A DNA stretch of 42,850 bases from a virus. Positions 32,896 to 41,274 of this stretch are shown here, one piece after another. The DNA lies in the IMG/VR virus record IMGVR_UViG_3300047564_002615, positions 1 to 42,850 of that record, one strand, 5' to 3'. The notes under the pieces were generated by a model. The model was not told the origin of the DNA and ran no database searches. It saw only the letters and a list, made by a program, of their open reading frames with translations. Positions within the stretch are counted from its first letter, which is position 1. Each line of letters begins with the position of its first letter. Made by a program: the position numbers and the translations under genes.

Positions 32896-33464
32896 TATCT
32901 TGGCTTTCCTAAAAAATGAAACAGGTAATGCGGTTCGAACCCAAGATTAATTCCACTATGCCAGTTTTTATAACTATCCCATTCCCACACATCGCCCTGT
33001 GGCATGTTATAGAATGCATGTTTTTCTAAAGGAAGTATATGTCCTGTTTGTGGTTTTTGCATAAACACTACATATCTACGTAACTCGCCTTCAGCTAACC
33101 ATTCTTCTTCGTGATCCTCAATATCCCAATGCCATGGAACAATTTTTCCTGGAAACACTTCACTTACAAAAACACGACGAGGATCTGCGTTAACAAAGTT
33201 TGCAATTTTTTCTTGCACGTCAATTGCAAAATGTTCACCAGGATAATAGTCAAACCATTCTATTTCTTTCATGTTGTATCCTGCATCAATCCAGTTTTTC
33301 ATTAATACATGATAGTCACTTAATAGTTCTCCTTCGGCATATTCTTCAGAACGTTCTATTACACCAGAAGGAGTATTCTTGTCGCCGTGATTGCTTTCTC
33401 TGCAAATTTTTACAATACTGTTCCAATCTATAATGTCGGATGTGTTTCCGATATATTTAGGCAT
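32895..33464 (-). CDS. 2OG-Fe(II) oxygenase-like protein (tandem paralogue B)
   Basis: 189 residues from the ATG at 33464, matched to the paralogue's opening (MPKYIGNTSDIIDW) and overlapping the upstream stop by 8 bases; the longer frame to 33479 is less likely. H112-x-D114 (PWHWDIEDHEE), H169 (NWHSGINLG). The repeated features ELRRYVVFMQKPQTGHI and DVWEWDSYKNWHSG match paralogue A. Trp-rich substrate region. Hydroxylation of a side chain is plausible; the target is unknown. Confidence 0.72.
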   Translation of the reverse strand: MPKYIGNTSDIIDWNSIVKICRESNHGDKNTPSGVIERSEEYAEGELLSDYHVLMKNWIDAGYNMKEIEWFDYYPGEHFAIDVQEKIANFVNADPRRVFVSEVFPGKIVPWHWDIEDHEEEWLAEGELRRYVVFMQKPQTGHILPLEKHAFYNMPQGDVWEWDSYKNWHSGINLGFEPHYLFHFLGKPR

Positions 33465-34134
33465 CGAATATTTCCTCATATATGTAATTCATATTACTTT
33501 TGCCCCAAAGAACATGTGTGCTTAAACTACGTTTAAACATTTTTTCTAAATCGATTAATCCGTTATTGCGTGGTCCAGTTTCGTCTAATCTAAATCTTGC
33601 ACTATCATGAACTATTGCTTCCATGTATCGTTCTTCTATGTATGGACGATCAATCGGAACAACTCCATACCAGTCTATTGCTCTCATATTACCGTGATTG
33701 TCAATGTAATGGCAATGAGGATACATTGTTAATTTATAGTAACCTGTATTATATTGATCCGTTACAATATTTTTTATCATTTCAAACCAACGCAAATCTA
33801 GCATGAAATGTCGATATATTGTATGATTACAATTATTATTATACCACTTTATAAAAATACGTTTGCGTTGATGATCTATATCGATAACTTCTGGTGCATA
33901 AGGTTTATTAGCAAACAGTTCTATATACTTTACTTCTTGTTCGAAAAAATAATCGCACACTTCTTTTGTGTACAAAGGTCTTTCGCCGTCTTGCCGCTGG
34001 TACTTGTTTTGCCAATCATAATTTGCACAAAACGTTTTTCCGTCTAAACTTATCAACGGTTCATACGTCTGTTGAGCCATACCTATATTACTGTCGTGGT
34101 ATTTTAGATATGGTATCCAATTACTGATATTCAT
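33457..34134 (-). CDS. Kinase-fold-like protein (pseudokinase-like)
   Basis: 225 residues from the ATG at 34134, overlapping the preceding stop by 14 bases; 34164 is a longer alternative. KTFCANYDW with a FFEQEVKYIELF helix, then KRIFIKWY, then YYKLTMYPHCHYIDNHGNMRAIDWYGVV follow the order of a kinase small lobe, hinge, catalytic loop and DFG. The DFG-like Asp (IDWYG) is kept while the catalytic-loop Asp is absent (MYPHCHY). Distant paralogue of 27883-28557. Whether it phosphorylates anything is unclear. Confidence 0.5.
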   Translation of the reverse strand: MNISNWIPYLKYHDSNIGMAQQTYEPLISLDGKTFCANYDWQNKYQRQDGERPLYTKEVCDYFFEQEVKYIELFANKPYAPEVIDIDHQRKRIFIKWYNNNCNHTIYRHFMLDLRWFEMIKNIVTDQYNTGYYKLTMYPHCHYIDNHGNMRAIDWYGVVPIDRPYIEERYMEAIVHDSARFRLDETGPRNNGLIDLEKMFKRSLSTHVLWGKSNMNYIYEEIFDA

Positions 34135-34777
34135 ATTTAAACTGCTCCGGTATTTGTTTGACACATTCGTTTATATAGATACTTTCCAAATCAAAGTAAA
34201 CACTTGCCATACTTACTTCAAAATTATTGATTATACCACGCTTTACTGCATTGTTAAGCCACGGGCTAAGTGCATTATCAAATCTGTAACGTGCGTTTTC
34301 TCCAGATAAACGTATAAAAAAATTAACAGGATTGATCAACTTATTGTAAGGCAATAATTCTCTTACTAACAATTGTACTCTAGAATATTCTCCTGCGTTT
34401 ATTGCTGTGTGTATTCTTCCTGCATCCATACGATACCATATGCCATCTTGAGTTAAGGGGTACGAAACATTATATTCAAGATCATGTAGACTGCAATATG
34501 TGCCAGAAAGATTTAAATGATATCTATCGTCAATATCTGCATGAGCAAAATAACACTTGCCAGGTTCTAATTTTACTAATCTTGCTTCACCTATAGGAAA
34601 TGATAAAGCTTCAATTGCAGTGGCAATTGCAGTGTCTTTATATTCTGGCAATATTTCCCAAGGATCATAAAAAAAATTTCCTGTAGAACGATTCAATGCT
34701 AGTTTGCCGTCTTGAGCATACTCCGCACACACAGGCAAAATATCTTTGTAAACACTATATTCTGTTTTTTGTAACAT
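34121..34777 (-). CDS. 2OG-Fe(II) oxygenase-like protein
   Basis: 218 residues. H79-x-D81 (FAHADIDD), H123 (RIHTAINAG) and R133 (SRVQLLVRE) form a complete triad plus 2-oxoglutarate Arg, with YCSLHDLEY and WYRMDAGRIH strands. About 80 C-terminal residues (from FIRLSGENARYR) are unassigned. Heads the eight-gene minus operon down to 30197; the box GGTAAATA lies five bases before its ATG. Confidence 0.68.
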   Translation of the reverse strand: MLQKTEYSVYKDILPVCAEYAQDGKLALNRSTGNFFYDPWEILPEYKDTAIATAIEALSFPIGEARLVKLEPGKCYFAHADIDDRYHLNLSGTYCSLHDLEYNVSYPLTQDGIWYRMDAGRIHTAINAGEYSRVQLLVRELLPYNKLINPVNFFIRLSGENARYRFDNALSPWLNNAVKRGIINNFEVSMASVYFDLESIYINECVKQIPEQFKYEYQ

Positions 34778-34782
34778 ACAGA

Positions 34783-34790
34783 TATTTACC
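34783..34790 (-). promoter_or_regulatory. Late-type promoter box for the 34777 operon
   Basis: Minus strand GGTAAATA, then TCTGT, then the ATG at 34777. Six of eight bases match TATAAATA, and the five-base spacing equals that at 27290, 27318, 40488 and 40528. No TTGACA-like element is visible 17 bases upstream, as expected for a late-type box without a -35. Confidence 0.5.
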
Positions 34791-34818
34791 GCATTATCTT
34801 TAAGTGCGTATATAACTT

Positions 34819-34826
34819 GATAAGTA
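34819..34826 (+). promoter_or_regulatory. Late-type promoter box for the 34831 operon
   Basis: GATAAGTA, identical to the plus-strand octamer in the 27286-27322 palindrome, four bases (CGTT) before the ATG at 34831. The divergent gap (34778-34830) carries no Shine-Dalgarno, so a leaderless transcript is expected. Confidence 0.5.
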
Positions 34827-34830
34827 CGTT

Positions 34831-35526
34831 ATGTACATTGATGGCGTAAATATACCTCTAGAAAAATCTTGGAAGCGTATAGGTGTAAGTTTAAGCGGCG
34901 GTGCTGACAGTGCATTGCTTGCCTATTTGTTGTTGAGAAACACCGATGCAGATTTTTATTTTACAACACAAATACGAATGTGGAAAACTAGACCATGGCA
35001 AAAATACGTTGCCAAGGATGTTGTAGGTTGGTTTACAGAAAAATTTAAAAACAAGATCTTTCATTTAGAAAATTTTGTTCCGCCGGAAATGGAAGAACCT
35101 AATACAACTTTTATTACTGACGAATACGGCAAATCTAAACCTGGAAATAGAATTATTCTTAGGGCATACAACGAATATGCTGCCCATACATATAAATTAG
35201 ATGCATGGTACGCTGGTGTAAATCTAAACCCTAGTGAAATATTCAACGGTGCTCCACAAGACAGAAACAATGCTGTTATTCCTGTTCAATTAGAACACAT
35301 GGGTATTCCAGTAATTCATCCTTTTGTGAATATACAAAAAGACTGGATCATACGACAGTATATAAATCAAGGTGTTGGTGAGTTGCTAGAAATTACACGC
35401 AGTTGCGAAGGTGAGTTTACAAACTTAGATTATACAAATTATAAACCTTATCAACCGGTACCTGTATGTGGAACTTGTTTTTGGTGTAAAGAAAGAGAAT
35501 GGGGCATATCAAATGCACTCAAGTAA
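34831..35526 (+). CDS. QueC-like PP-loop ATPase
   Basis: 231 residues, the shortest of three paralogues. PP-loop SGGADSA at 22-28. The C-terminal zinc-site set is complete: TRSCEGEF then CGTCFWCKEREWGIS, matching the SC...CGxCxxC layout of QueC. It starts directly at the PP-loop domain, lacking the ~30-residue N-terminal extension of 4692-5519 and 5519-6313. As at those loci, an N-twitch rSAM gene follows immediately (14-base overlap). The repeated QueC-like / N-twitch adjacency suggests a functional pair. Confidence 0.78.
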   Translation: MYIDGVNIPLEKSWKRIGVSLSGGADSALLAYLLLRNTDADFYFTTQIRMWKTRPWQKYVAKDVVGWFTEKFKNKIFHLENFVPPEMEEPNTTFITDEYGKSKPGNRIILRAYNEYAAHTYKLDAWYAGVNLNPSEIFNGAPQDRNNAVIPVQLEHMGIPVIHPFVNIQKDWIIRQYINQGVGELLEITRSCEGEFTNLDYTNYKPYQPVPVCGTCFWCKEREWGISNALK

Positions 35527-36778
35527 AACCTTTTGTATGCATCCTTTTACAGGACTTGCTACACGAGAAGACGGAGCAATTAAAGTTTGCTGCCGCAGCC
35601 AACCTGTTGGATGGATACAAAACGAAAGTTTAGAATCGGCTTGGAACAACGATACTATGAAACGTATACGTCGACAGGTGCTCAACGATCAACAACCTGC
35701 AGAATGTGTTCCATGCTTTGATTTAGAAGCACAGGGTGTCGAAAGTTTAAGACAGCGGCACATACGAGATAGTTTTCCTGATGCTCGTGTTAATTTGTAC
35801 CCAAATGCATTAGATAAATTAAACGACGATTACACTATGCCATTTGAATTTCCTACAATTGAAATCAAAATTAACAATCTATGTAACTTAAAATGTCGTA
35901 TGTGCAACCCGTTAGACAGCACTCAATGGAAAGACTGGGAAAGTGTAGAAGAGTTTTATGCTGCGGAAAACAACTATCTTGTAGATGCTGTTCGTAAGCT
36001 AGGATTAACCAAGGCACCGTTTGTAGGACTGTTCGAAGATACAGCTGAGTTTTGGAACAATTTGGAAAAACTGTTGCCTTACTTTAGACGTGTAGAATTT
36101 GCCGGTGGCGAACCGCTGATGGATCCTACACATTACAAGATATTAGATGTACTTGCACGTAACGGTAAGAACATAGAAATAAAGTACGCTACAAACGGCA
36201 CAGTGACGGGTATAAAGGGCGGAAGGACAATACACGACTATTGGCCCAAATTTAAAAGAGTAAGCGTAAACGTAAGCATAGACGGGCTGTATGACGTGTA
36301 TGAATACATACGCGGCAACGGAGACTTTGAAACTGTAAAGCAGAATGTAGAAATATTTAAAAGTTTTCCTAATGTAGATTATGTTGTAGGTGCATGTACA
36401 GTACAAGTTGGCAATATTATGCAGTTGCCCGACATCATTCCTTACTTCTTAAACGAAATGGGCATTGTGTTTTATTCTCACAGAGTAAATTATCCTAATG
36501 TATTAAGTGCTCAAACCGTTCACCCTAAATTAAAACTTAAAGTAGTTAGACAATTAGAAATGTTAAAAGCAGAAGTGGCAAATTATCCTATAATGAATTT
36601 GCACAAAGATGTGTTGCCAGTAACACTGAGACAAATTGATGACAACATAAACTTTTTACAAGCACGTGACTTGCACAGCAAATGGACACAAACTGTAGCA
36701 TTTAATCATCGCTTAGACAGTACACGCAAACAAGGACCTTTTGAAAAGGTTATACCTGAATATGCTCCGTACATTTGA
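35513..36778 (+). CDS. N-terminal-twitch radical SAM protein
   Basis: 421 residues from the ATG at 35513 (MHSSKTFC opening, 14-base overlap with the upstream gene); the 35468 frame only reads through the neighbour. C8, C26-C27 (VCC) and C65-x2-C68 (CVPCFDLEAQG) form the N-terminal domain, and C124-x3-C128-x2-C131 (CNLKCRMC) the rSAM motif, with AGGEPLM after it. A 20-residue insert (NGKNIEIKYATNGTV...GGRT) lies near residues 225-240. Follows the QueC-like gene as 6315-7496 follows 5519-6313. Confidence 0.9.
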   Translation: MHSSKTFCMHPFTGLATREDGAIKVCCRSQPVGWIQNESLESAWNNDTMKRIRRQVLNDQQPAECVPCFDLEAQGVESLRQRHIRDSFPDARVNLYPNALDKLNDDYTMPFEFPTIEIKINNLCNLKCRMCNPLDSTQWKDWESVEEFYAAENNYLVDAVRKLGLTKAPFVGLFEDTAEFWNNLEKLLPYFRRVEFAGGEPLMDPTHYKILDVLARNGKNIEIKYATNGTVTGIKGGRTIHDYWPKFKRVSVNVSIDGLYDVYEYIRGNGDFETVKQNVEIFKSFPNVDYVVGACTVQVGNIMQLPDIIPYFLNEMGIVFYSHRVNYPNVLSAQTVHPKLKLKVVRQLEMLKAEVANYPIMNLHKDVLPVTLRQIDDNINFLQARDLHSKWTQTVAFNHRLDSTRKQGPFEKVIPEYAPYI

Positions 36779-37595
36779 AATAGAAATAGGCAATAATGCC
36801 GACAGTAGTAAAATTGAGTTTTATATCCTACAAACTGATATTGCACAACTATGGGCAAAAGAAATTGCAAAAAAATATCCATTGTACGAAACCAACAGAT
36901 TTACCAACTGGCCTAACAGTACAAAAAGCAAAGCATACTACGAATATTATCTTAAACTTCATATGAATAACATACAAGAATACGGGCATGTTATTGATAT
37001 AGAAGATTTCGATTTTCAAAATGCACTGAACGAGATGCATAAACATTTTGAAGATTTGCGTGGTCATATCGATTATCCTTCCAAATGGTACCAATCTGCA
37101 CCGGCAAAAGTTAAAAACAGTGTTGATAAATTTAACGTGTTAATACACGAATATGAAAACTTGTTAGAAGAAGAAAAACAAAGTTTTCGTAATCCTACTA
37201 TTGTATGCACATTTAGTGACAGGCCTAAGTTTGATTTGTTGGAAGAACATTACAAACATTTTACACATTGCTGGGAACACGGAACTGTTTATATAAATTA
37301 TTGCGAGGTAGGAAAGCCATTATTAGATGTGTTTAAGGACAAGGACGATCATGCAGAAGCAATACGTCCTCAAAGCACATGGAGTGCAGATTTTATGATC
37401 AAGTTTGGTCCAAGTGTTACAGAATCTTTTGCTGCACACAAAGAAAAACAGTTTATAGAATGGTATAAACAAAAAGGATTTGACTTTGAACATCTTAGTT
37501 TAGGTATGATACCAGTTGCTAAAATTAAAAAACCAGTTGATTTAAACAAATATAAAAGTTATAATAGAGTTATAAATGTTACGTGTAGAAAATAG
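36762..37595 (+). CDS. Uncharacterised protein between two radical SAM genes
   Basis: 277 residues from the ATG at 36762, overlapping the upstream stop by 17 bases. I recognise no family. The first half is a helical, charged region (FDFQNALNEMHKHFEDLRG, KFNVLIHEYENLLEEEK); the second has TVYINYCEVGKPLLDVF and TWSADFMIKFGPSV. The N-terminal IEFYILQTDIAQLWAKEI could be a sensing or binding segment. Not a known rSAM partner such as a RiPP recognition element on inspection, though that could be tested by structure prediction. Confidence 0.6.
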   Translation: MLRTFEIEIGNNADSSKIEFYILQTDIAQLWAKEIAKKYPLYETNRFTNWPNSTKSKAYYEYYLKLHMNNIQEYGHVIDIEDFDFQNALNEMHKHFEDLRGHIDYPSKWYQSAPAKVKNSVDKFNVLIHEYENLLEEEKQSFRNPTIVCTFSDRPKFDLLEEHYKHFTHCWEHGTVYINYCEVGKPLLDVFKDKDDHAEAIRPQSTWSADFMIKFGPSVTESFAAHKEKQFIEWYKQKGFDFEHLSLGMIPVAKIKKPVDLNKYKSYNRVINVTCRK

Positions 37596-38463
37596 ATGGC
37601 CGCACTATTATGATAGTTGCAAAATAGAATGGAACATAGGAAAAAGATGCAACCTTGATTGCACATATTGCCCTGCTGAAATTCATGACAATCATAGTCA
37701 ACACAGGCCTATAGAAGAATTAGAATCTGTTGCCAATACCATTTCATCTATTCCTAATGTTAGAGTTAGTTTAACCGGTGGCGAACCTTGTGTACATCCT
37801 AAATTTGAAAGTTTAATTTGGTATTTAAAAGCAAGAGTAAAATGGATTAGTGTTACAACAAATGCAACAAGAAACGGACGCTGGTACGCTAATCTTCCTG
37901 TTGATTACATAGTGTTTAGTTTACATTACGAAGATGTTAGTTGGAAAACAAGATTACTAAGCATTTTAGATTTTGATAATTTTAAATATCAACAACAATA
38001 CCATGTAAACATAATGGCACATCACGAACATATGGACAAAGTAAAAGAATCAGTTCGTGCGTTTCAAGCCCATAATGTTCCATATGCTATTCGAAGAATA
38101 CGCTGGACAGAAAAACACGATTGGTTTGATGATTTAAAATATCAACCTGCTGATTTAGAGTGGATAATCAGTAACGAAGCAACAGCAGCACCAAATACAT
38201 TAATCGATAACAAAGAATTAGCACACACCAACGACTTAATCAAAGAACACAAAAATAAATTTAAAGGCTGGACTTGCAGAGCCGGTATAGAAAGTCTAAT
38301 GATAAATTGGGATGGCGAAGTACATAGAGCTACATGTAGAGTAGGCGGGAGTTTAGGAAACATTTATACAGGAAATTTTCAAATACCTAGTGACCCAGTA
38401 GTATGCACCAGAGAATGGTGTACTTGTGCAGCAGATGTGAACATAACAAAATGGAAGCAATAA
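37576..38463 (+). CDS. Radical SAM protein with C-terminal cluster domain (CNxxCxYC group)
   Basis: 295 residues. C25-x3-C29-x2-C32 (CNLDCTYC), then TGGEPCV and SVTTNATRNG. The C terminus has GWTCRAG, HRATCRVGGSLGNIY and VVCTREWCTC, a SPASM-like auxiliary-cluster pattern. It is shorter than most siblings. Overlaps the upstream gene by 20 bases and the next rSAM by 13 bases. It, the next gene and the right-edge fragment share the GW(T/Y/S)C and C(x)C-rich ending, so they form one paralogue set with 1-647 by the N-terminal motif. Confidence 0.88.
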   Translation: MLRVENRWPHYYDSCKIEWNIGKRCNLDCTYCPAEIHDNHSQHRPIEELESVANTISSIPNVRVSLTGGEPCVHPKFESLIWYLKARVKWISVTTNATRNGRWYANLPVDYIVFSLHYEDVSWKTRLLSILDFDNFKYQQQYHVNIMAHHEHMDKVKESVRAFQAHNVPYAIRRIRWTEKHDWFDDLKYQPADLEWIISNEATAAPNTLIDNKELAHTNDLIKEHKNKFKGWTCRAGIESLMINWDGEVHRATCRVGGSLGNIYTGNFQIPSDPVVCTREWCTCAADVNITKWKQ

Positions 38464-39485
38464 ATTTAAAAAACAACGAACCTATGATGATTACCTGGGA
38501 CACAGGTAGACGTTGTAACTTTGATTGTAGTTATTGTGATTTGTCTAGACATAATTTAACTAGTCCGCTTACATCTTTAGAAGATCTTAGAAATACATAT
38601 AAGTTTATACAAGATTATACAACAATATACAATCAACCAAATGCTAATATAGCATTTACTGGTGGCGAACCAACAATTAATCCAAACTTTTGGATCCTAA
38701 TCAACGAAATAGAAAAGTACACTCTAGGATTAACTACCAATGGCACGTTTGCTCCTAAACATTTAGATACTATAAAACAAAAGTTTGTAGCAGCAACTAT
38801 TAGTTGGCATGCCGAGATTGATAAAAAATTGCGAGACAGAGCTATTAACAATGCCATTGAATTACATCGTTCAGGTTTTGATGTGCGTGTTAATGTAATG
38901 ATGCACAGTGATTTATGGTTAGACTGTGTAATAGCACATGATAAACTGGTCAGCGAAGGTGTAAAAACAAATCCTGTAATTGTAGGCGACGGACTTACTG
39001 GCAATACTGATTTTTTCAAAGACGAAACTGGTATACTAAGAAGAACCAGCCATTCTTATACTGTGGAACAGCAAGAATGGTTTTATAAAGTTAAAAATTT
39101 AGACATTCAAACAATCGATAAAATAAAAGCCGGTAATCAGCTGCCTAGAAGTTGTTGCGGTAATAGAGATCTAATGGGAAAATGCAACGGGTGCTGGTCA
39201 AATATAACTGCAATTGAAACAAACTTTAAAGGTTGGTATTGCAGTGTTAACAAATATTTCATGCATATAGAACAGCATACAGGAAATGTTTATCATCATC
39301 AAACATGTCAAGCAACATTTCAAGGCAAAGGTCCTATCGGCAATTTAAAAAATAGTGTCGGAATATTAGAATATGCAAAACAAAACTTACAAAATACAAT
39401 TGTATGTCCTAATAATCGTTGCGGCTGCGGAATGTGTGCTCCTAAAGCACTTGATAAGATTGAATTTGATCGTTTGGTTTATTAA
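38451..39485 (+). CDS. Radical SAM protein with C-terminal cluster domain (CNxxCxYC group)
   Basis: 344 residues from the ATG at 38451, overlapping the previous stop by 13 bases; the earlier frame to 38403 would add 16 residues inside the neighbour. C22-x3-C26-x2-C29 (CNFDCSYC), TGGEPTI and LTTNG form the core. The C-terminal region is Cys-rich: SCCGNRDLMGKCNGC, GWYCSVNK, YHHQTCQ and IVCPNNRCGCGMCAPKA. It matches the right-edge fragment 42417-42850 closely (GWxCxVxKxF, IxQHTGxV, PIGNLK, CGLCAPKA). 3' end overlaps the convergent gene by 44 bases. Confidence 0.9.
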   Translation: MEAINLKNNEPMMITWDTGRRCNFDCSYCDLSRHNLTSPLTSLEDLRNTYKFIQDYTTIYNQPNANIAFTGGEPTINPNFWILINEIEKYTLGLTTNGTFAPKHLDTIKQKFVAATISWHAEIDKKLRDRAINNAIELHRSGFDVRVNVMMHSDLWLDCVIAHDKLVSEGVKTNPVIVGDGLTGNTDFFKDETGILRRTSHSYTVEQQEWFYKVKNLDIQTIDKIKAGNQLPRSCCGNRDLMGKCNGCWSNITAIETNFKGWYCSVNKYFMHIEQHTGNVYHHQTCQATFQGKGPIGNLKNSVGILEYAKQNLQNTIVCPNNRCGCGMCAPKALDKIEFDRLVY

Positions 39486-40488
39486 ATTTATTACCGCAGG
39501 TTCTTGCACAGGTCCACAATTTGTTAATAGTCCAATACTTTTCCCAAACAGTTTGAAAACTTTTAGATTCTAGTACACTTTGAATACTGCCAGTTGTGTC
39601 GCCTAGCTCTTGCAACAGCTTTTTGTATTGTATTTTTATTGTATCTTTTGCTGGTTGTAAAGAATCATTTTTTGTATAATAATCATATGGTATTGCTGCA
39701 AGAAAACAACAAGGCATAATGCAACGATGAGCATCTATGTACAATTCCGACTGATGTTTAGCATAGCAAGAAATTTCTGTTTCGTCTACTAGATTTTGTA
39801 TTAAATTTAAATCTCGTGCATTAAAGTATTTTGTGTCAGTTAAAGTAGGCGGTTCTAAATAATATTCGGTCTTGCCATACTTATTGTATACTGCAAAACG
39901 TTTTTCAAAGTTAAATCTACTGCTGTCTTTCACACTAAAATATTTAAACCCGTGAGTTTTGGCTAATGCTTCGGCTGCTTGTTCTTGATGCTGGTTGTGT
40001 TTAAATTTTATAAAACACCATTCTGCTATGCCGCCTGCATTTATAAACGTTTTAGCGTTATCCAATATACGATTAAAATCTGTTCCTATTCTGTACATGC
40101 TGTGAGTGTCTCCTAACCCATCGATACCAAAAACAACTCTATGAGAAGCAGGTAAGTGTTTAGGAAACGATGTCCACCATTTGCTGTTTCTCAAACTGCC
40201 ATTGGTGTGAACATCTACATGTATATTTTTATTTTTAATTAAATCAGTCATTAATTGCAGATTAATGTTTAAAAGAGGATCGCCAAAGTTTCCACAGAAA
40301 TTAATTTTTTTTAATTGGTCTGCTACCGGCAAAACAATGTTTTGAAAATCACTTAAACTCCAGTCTGCATTTTTTATTAAAGTGTTATCTAGTCCGCCAT
40401 GATAGTTGCGACTGCACATAGGACATGCTGCCTGGCAACGATTTGTAATTTCTAAATGTAAACTTTTTAAATCAGCTAGTGCAAACAT
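39442..40488 (-). CDS. Radical SAM/SPASM-type protein (CPMC group)
   Basis: 348 residues. C18-x3-C22-x2-C25 (CQAACPMC), CGNFGDP as the GGE-position motif, and FGIDGLGDTHSMYR. C-terminal cluster region: SCYAKHQSE, IMPCCF, WTCARTCGNKF. Closest by layout to 696-1772. It is a single-gene minus transcription unit between two plus operons, with the box TATAAATA five bases before its ATG. Confidence 0.89.
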   Translation of the reverse strand: MFALADLKSLHLEITNRCQAACPMCSRNYHGGLDNTLIKNADWSLSDFQNIVLPVADQLKKINFCGNFGDPLLNINLQLMTDLIKNKNIHVDVHTNGSLRNSKWWTSFPKHLPASHRVVFGIDGLGDTHSMYRIGTDFNRILDNAKTFINAGGIAEWCFIKFKHNQHQEQAAEALAKTHGFKYFSVKDSSRFNFEKRFAVYNKYGKTEYYLEPPTLTDTKYFNARDLNLIQNLVDETEISCYAKHQSELYIDAHRCIMPCCFLAAIPYDYYTKNDSLQPAKDTIKIQYKKLLQELGDTTGSIQSVLESKSFQTVWEKYWTINKLWTCARTCGNKFNKPNDQIQSYQVL

Positions 40489-40493
40489 ATTTC

Positions 40494-40522
40494 TATTTAT
40501 ATGCGTATATTATCTATAAATA
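40494..40522. promoter_or_regulatory. Divergent pair of exact late-type TATAAATA boxes
   Basis: TATAAATA is present on both strands: minus at 40494-40501, five bases (GAAAT) before the ATG at 40488; plus at 40515-40522, five bases (TTGTT) before the ATG at 40528. Both match the T4 late octamer in all eight positions. The 39-bp gap has no Shine-Dalgarno for either gene. The plus box also fixes the start of the next gene at 40528 and not 40501. Confidence 0.6.
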
Positions 40523-40527
40523 TTGTT

Positions 40528-41274
40528 ATGGAAACAGCAGACAGATTTTTTCATCAAAATAATACATTCAAATACAAGCTAAACGGATTACCTAGTTTAA
40601 CAATGAACGATGAAGAAATTGCATTGTGGATACTGCAAGGCGGTGCTGGTGCATGGCTTGAATTAGATTTACATGTTGACCATAAAAGTTTTTTTGAAGA
40701 ATACAATTGTGTCAAAGACATGTTTGTTACGCACAGAGATGGAGCAACAGGCGAAGGTACGCATGACGGATGGGAAGCATGTGCTTTGCATGGTATTGAG
40801 TGGGACAAAACCAATGTGTGGCAAACCTATGATTATGAAACAGAACCCGATTATGCATGGACCAAAGCCGGCGTCAAATGTATAGAAATACAAAAGTTTT
40901 TTAATTCTTTACCTTGCCAACAGTTAGCTAGAGTAAGATTTATGAAATTAAAAAGCAAAGGTTGGATTTCACCTCACAACGACAAACCCGATTCGGATAT
41001 AGACTGGAATATGATTTTTGAACATCCATTGCCGATTAATATTGCAATAGAGCATCCACAGGATTGTCATATGGTTGTAAAAGACAACGGAGTAGTACCA
41101 TTTGTCAATGGAAAAGCGTTTCTGGTCAATATTTTTAATGAACACTCAGTAATAAATTATAGTAATAAAGACAGGATACACGTAATTGGACATTTGTTAG
41201 TAGGTAATCGCAAAAACGAATACTGTTCAATGCTGGCCAACAGCTACAGGAAACAATATGTATTACAAGGGTAA
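40528..41274 (+). CDS. 2OG-Fe(II) oxygenase-like protein
   Basis: 248 residues from the ATG at 40528, chosen for the five-base spacing to TATAAATA; the earlier 40501 start would precede the promoter box. H150-x-D152 (SPHNDKPDSD), H206 (NEHSVINY) and R216 (DRIHVIGHLLVG) give triad and 2-oxoglutarate Arg in the aspartyl-hydroxylase-like layout. N-terminal 140 residues hold LQGGAGAWLELDL and an EGTHDGWEACALHG segment of unknown role. Overlaps the next gene by 17 bases. Confidence 0.7.
   Translation: METADRFFHQNNTFKYKLNGLPSLTMNDEEIALWILQGGAGAWLELDLHVDHKSFFEEYNCVKDMFVTHRDGATGEGTHDGWEACALHGIEWDKTNVWQTYDYETEPDYAWTKAGVKCIEIQKFFNSLPCQQLARVRFMKLKSKGWISPHNDKPDSDIDWNMIFEHPLPINIAIEHPQDCHMVVKDNGVVPFVNGKAFLVNIFNEHSVINYSNKDRIHVIGHLLVGNRKNEYCSMLANSYRKQYVLQG

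Noticed and set aside
38633-39019. Antisense open frame (128 aa) under 38451-39485
   Set aside because: Complement of the rSAM core; no motifs and no ribosome site.
40501-40527. Start codon at 40501 for the oxygenase gene
   Set aside because: It lies upstream of the TATAAATA box; the ATG at 40528 has the five-base spacing seen at the other heads.
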